Shown piece after piece: positions 61,966 through 64,000 of a stretch of 64,000 nucleotides of DNA. The translations under genes were made by a program, and so were the position numbers. Origin of the DNA: Mycolicibacter hiberniae (GTDB lineage Bacteria > Actinomycetota > Actinomycetes > Mycobacteriales > Mycobacteriaceae); assembly GCF_010729485.1 (NCBI RefSeq), contig NZ_AP022609.1, positions 248,001 through 312,000 of the forward strand, written 5' to 3'. A model generated the notes under the pieces. The model was not told the DNA's origin. It did no database searches and saw only the letters and a list, made by a program, of their open reading frames with translations. How positions within the stretch are numbered: position 1 is the stretch's first letter; each line of letters starts with the position of its first letter.

Positions 61966-63764
61966 CGCCCGAGCCGAGCCGGGCGGCGGCGCGGGCGCTG
62001 CTGTGGTCGGTGTTGCGTCCCCACCGTGCGGCGGCGCTGCTGTTGGCGTTGGCCGTCGTGGTCGAAAACGCCGCCCGGCTGGCGGTGCCGCTGCTGGCGC
62101 AGCGGGGTATCGACCGGGGTATCCCGCCGATCGCCCAGGACGGCTCGACCCGGGAGCTGGGTGTCATCGTGGGTGCGCTCGCCCTGGTGGTGCTCACCCA
62201 GGCCGGCACCCGGCTGGTGTTCCTGCAGTGGTCGGGCAGGATCGGCCAGCAGGTGCTGTTGGCGTTGCGGCGGCGGGTGTTCCGGCATTTTCAGCAGCTG
62301 GACGTGGCGTTCCACGAGCGCTACACCTCGGGCCGCGTGGTGAGCCGGCTGACCAACGACGTCGACGCGATCCAGGAGCTGCTGCAGTCCGGGCTCGACG
62401 GGCTGATCAGTGCCGCGCTGACGATGGCAGGCACCGCGGTGCTGCTCGTCATCCTGGACTGGCGCCTGGGCCTGATGTGTCTGACCGCCTTCCCGGCGCT
62501 GGTGGGGCTGCTGCGCTGGTTCCAGGGCGAGTCCGCCAAGACCTACACCGCGGTCCGCGAGCAGGCCGCCCGGGTGATCGTGAAGTTCACCGAGACCATG
62601 ACCGGGATCAAGGCGGTCCAGGCCTACCGCTGCGAGGACCGCAATCAGCAGGCCTTCGCCGACATCGCCGACCGCTACCGCGCGGTCAATGAGCAGGCGT
62701 TCAAACTCGTTGCGATCTTCAGTCCGGGCATCAAACTGGTCGGCAACCTCACCACCGGGGTGGTGCTGCTCTACGGTGGCTGGCGGGTCCTGCATGGGCA
62801 CATGACGATCGGGACGTTCACCGCGTTCCTGCTGTATCTGCGGATGTTCTTCGACCCGATGCAGGACATCAGCCAGTTCCTCAACATCTTCTCCTCGGCG
62901 ACGTCAGCGCTGCAGAAGCTGGCCGGTGTGCTCGCCGAAACACCCACGGTCACCGATCCGCCCGCCCCGCAGACGGCCCGCCTCCCCGAGCCGGTACGCG
63001 GTGAGATCGCGTTGACCGATGTGCATTTCGGCTACCGCGACCGCCGATCGGTGCTGGCGGGGTTGTCGCTGCACATCCCAGCCGGCCAGACCGTTGCGCT
63101 GGTCGGCGACACCGGCGCCGGCAAGTCCACCATCGCCAAACTGATCGCCCGGTTCTACGACCCGGTGTCGGGAGCGGTGACACTCGACGGCGTCGACCTG
63201 CGTGCGCTCACCCAGGCGACGCTGCGGCGTCACGTGGTGATGGTCACCCAGGAGAACTTCCTGTTCGCCGGGACCGTCGCGGACAACATCCGGTTCGGCA
63301 GCCCCGAGGCGACCGACGCGCAGGTGGCCGCTGCGGCGCGCAGCGTGGGCGCGGACGCGTTCGTCACCGCGCTGCCGGACGGCTACGGCACGGAGGTCGC
63401 CCAACGGGGCGGGCGACTGTCGGCCGGCCAACGCCAGCTGGTCGCTTTCGCCCGCGCCTTCCTCGCCGACCCGGCGGTGCTGATCCTCGACGAGGCGACC
63501 TCGGCGCTGGACATCCCCGGCGAGCGGATGGTGCAGCAGGCGCTGCGCAGCGTGCTGGCCCGGCGGACCGCCCTGGTGATCGCCCATCGGCTCTCGACGG
63601 TCGAGATCGCCGACCGGGTCCTGGTGATCGAAGGCGGGCGGATCGTCGAGGACGGGCCGCCGGGGGAGCTGATCCGGGCCGAGGGCCACTACGCGGCCCT
63701 GCACAGCGCCTGGCTACGGTCCCTGGCGGAAAACACCGGGACAGGGCCGCCGACAGCAAATTAA
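61962..63764 (+). CDS. ABC exporter half-transporter with catalytic ATP site
   Basis: 600 residues. Membrane domain about 1-320, then Walker A GDTGAGKS (382-389), signature LSAGQ (486-490, second Gly changed to Ala), Walker B with the catalytic E511 (LILDEATSALD) and H542 (IAHRLS). The weak signature completes the degenerate site of the partner, while the partner's LSGGQ completes this active site. Together they form one asymmetric exporter. The start overlaps the upstream stop (GTGA). Confidence 0.9.
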   Translation: MTPEPSRAAARALLWSVLRPHRAAALLLALAVVVENAARLAVPLLAQRGIDRGIPPIAQDGSTRELGVIVGALALVVLTQAGTRLVFLQWSGRIGQQVLLALRRRVFRHFQQLDVAFHERYTSGRVVSRLTNDVDAIQELLQSGLDGLISAALTMAGTAVLLVILDWRLGLMCLTAFPALVGLLRWFQGESAKTYTAVREQAARVIVKFTETMTGIKAVQAYRCEDRNQQAFADIADRYRAVNEQAFKLVAIFSPGIKLVGNLTTGVVLLYGGWRVLHGHMTIGTFTAFLLYLRMFFDPMQDISQFLNIFSSATSALQKLAGVLAETPTVTDPPAPQTARLPEPVRGEIALTDVHFGYRDRRSVLAGLSLHIPAGQTVALVGDTGAGKSTIAKLIARFYDPVSGAVTLDGVDLRALTQATLRRHVVMVTQENFLFAGTVADNIRFGSPEATDAQVAAAARSVGADAFVTALPDGYGTEVAQRGGRLSAGQRQLVAFARAFLADPAVLILDEATSALDIPGERMVQQALRSVLARRTALVIAHRLSTVEIADRVLVIEGGRIVEDGPPGELIRAEGHYAALHSAWLRSLAENTGTGPPTAN

Positions 63765-63792
63765 ATTCAGGCGAATTCGAATCCAACGATGT

Positions 63793-63822
63793 GCAAAGAT
63801 CGGCCCGTAGGCCGCAAAGATC
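63793..63822. repeat. Direct repeats GCAAAGATC spaced 21 bp
   Basis: GCAAAGATC occurs at 63793-63801 and 63814-63822, exactly 21 bases apart (two helix turns). A third partial copy (GCAAA) starts at 63825, 11 bases further. It sits about 40-65 bases before the -10 at 63859 and looks like a multi-site operator. Confidence 0.55.
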
Positions 63823-63858
63823 TTGCAAACGCCGCGGTGCGCGGGTTCGCCACCCACT

Positions 63859-63864
63859 TAGGCT
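63859..63864 (+). promoter_or_regulatory. -10 element TAGGCT before the leader ORF
   Basis: TAGGCT ends 7 bases before GTG 63872, as in the other leaderless starts of this window. Confidence 0.5.
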
Positions 63865-63871
63865 CACCGCC

Positions 63872-63934
63872 GTGACGGTCACATCGAACGCTCAGGACAC
63901 CACGATTGCCGAGGCCGCCAAGGTAGCGGCGTGA
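63872..63934 (+). CDS. 20-codon leaderless leader peptide ORF
   Basis: A 20-residue frame, VTVTSNAQDTTIAEAAKVAA, opens right after a TAGGCT -10 and stops in a TGA that overlaps the GTG of the next gene (GTGA). It is rich in Thr and Ala. It has no ribosome site of its own, and none is needed if the mRNA is leaderless. The layout fits a small ORF whose translation delivers ribosomes to the transporter gene. No protein evidence exists. Confidence 0.5.
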   Translation: MTVTSNAQDTTIAEAAKVAA

Positions 63935-64000
63935 TCGGCTCGCCGGCAGCGCAGGGCTTGGCGTTGGCTTCGGCGACCAGTTTCGGGATCAGCGACTTCG
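63931..64000 (+). CDS. Start of a probable EamA/DMT-family transporter (partial)
   Basis: The frame opened by GTG 63931 runs to the window edge: IGSPAAQGLALASATSFGISDF. A short start followed by a first helix with Phe-Gly and a Ser-Asp-Phe end is typical of EamA-type drug/metabolite transporters, but only 23 residues are visible. It overlaps the leader ORF by 4 bases. Confidence 0.45.
   Translation, partial: MIGSPAAQGLALASATSFGISDF

Overview
The window is a 64 kb piece of chromosome from a mycobacterium. It is GC-rich and uses many GTG starts. It carries mycobacterial hallmarks: a resuscitation-promoting factor, SepH, PrrA/PrrB, DUF732, DUF5994, DUF3027, DUF2771 and DUF2530 proteins, and MoaA2/MoaC2/MoaD2/MoaE2-type genes. 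From about 23 kb onward the gene order follows, as I remember it, the M. tuberculosis stretch Rv0856 to Rv0903c, with several losses and insertions. No phage, plasmid, IS element or CRISPR array was seen. The species cannot be fixed from the sequence alone.

Layout. (1) 56-9351 is a tightly packed run on the plus strand: a ThDP enzyme, an acyl-CoA dehydrogenase, a family III CoA-transferase, an enoyl-CoA hydratase, a thiolase, a second acyl-CoA dehydrogenase, then a TetR regulator with a clear operator and two unrecognised genes. 9356-11172 (minus) holds an acyl-CoA ligase with a 100-residue companion. 11269-14722 (plus) holds a long hydratase, an apparently permuted CoA-transferase and an amidohydrolase. 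Together this looks like one catabolic regulon acting on a CoA-activated substrate that I cannot name. (2) 14758-16215: a mycobacterial SAM methyltransferase and four tRNA genes (Lys on minus; Glu, Asp, Phe on plus), then about 590 bases without a gene. (3) 16809-23055: secreted and accessory genes (two DUF732 proteins, DUF5994, a BBE-type flavoenzyme with a divergent LuxR regulator, a trypsin-fold protein with the serine replaced, a DUF2236/MpaB oxygenase and a hemophore-like protein). (4) 23146-38953: two SRPBCC genes, dapC, fadA-fadB, XPB helicase and its partner, moaC-mog-moaE, rpfA with a c-di-AMP riboswitch and Crp site, moaD-moaA and a cold-shock gene. (5) 39072-41515: a FadR-type regulator with a textbook FadR operator, a desaturase and a GST-like reductase. 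(6) 41550-52410: DUF2771, MFS, DUF3027, small envelope genes, an SpoU-type RNA methylase, sepH, serC, an AurF-like diiron protein and fprB. (7) 52539-63764: citA, pdxH, MFS, gltA2, FKBP, a shortened ArfA-like BON protein, prrB-prrA and a heterodimeric ABC exporter. The right edge holds a 20-codon leader ORF overlapping the start of a probable EamA-type transporter.

Two themes run through the window. Many genes have a TANNNT -10 hexamer 6-8 bases before the start codon, which predicts leaderless transcripts. Many genes overlap by 1-14 bases, either head-to-tail (ATGA/GTGA/TGATG) or tail-to-tail. Central metabolism (two citrate synthases, fadBA, serC, dapC), molybdenum cofactor synthesis, cell-wall resuscitation (rpfA) and redox or stress control (PrrAB, Crp-like sites) lie side by side in the conserved part. 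The accessory part (1-23 kb) carries the less familiar genes.
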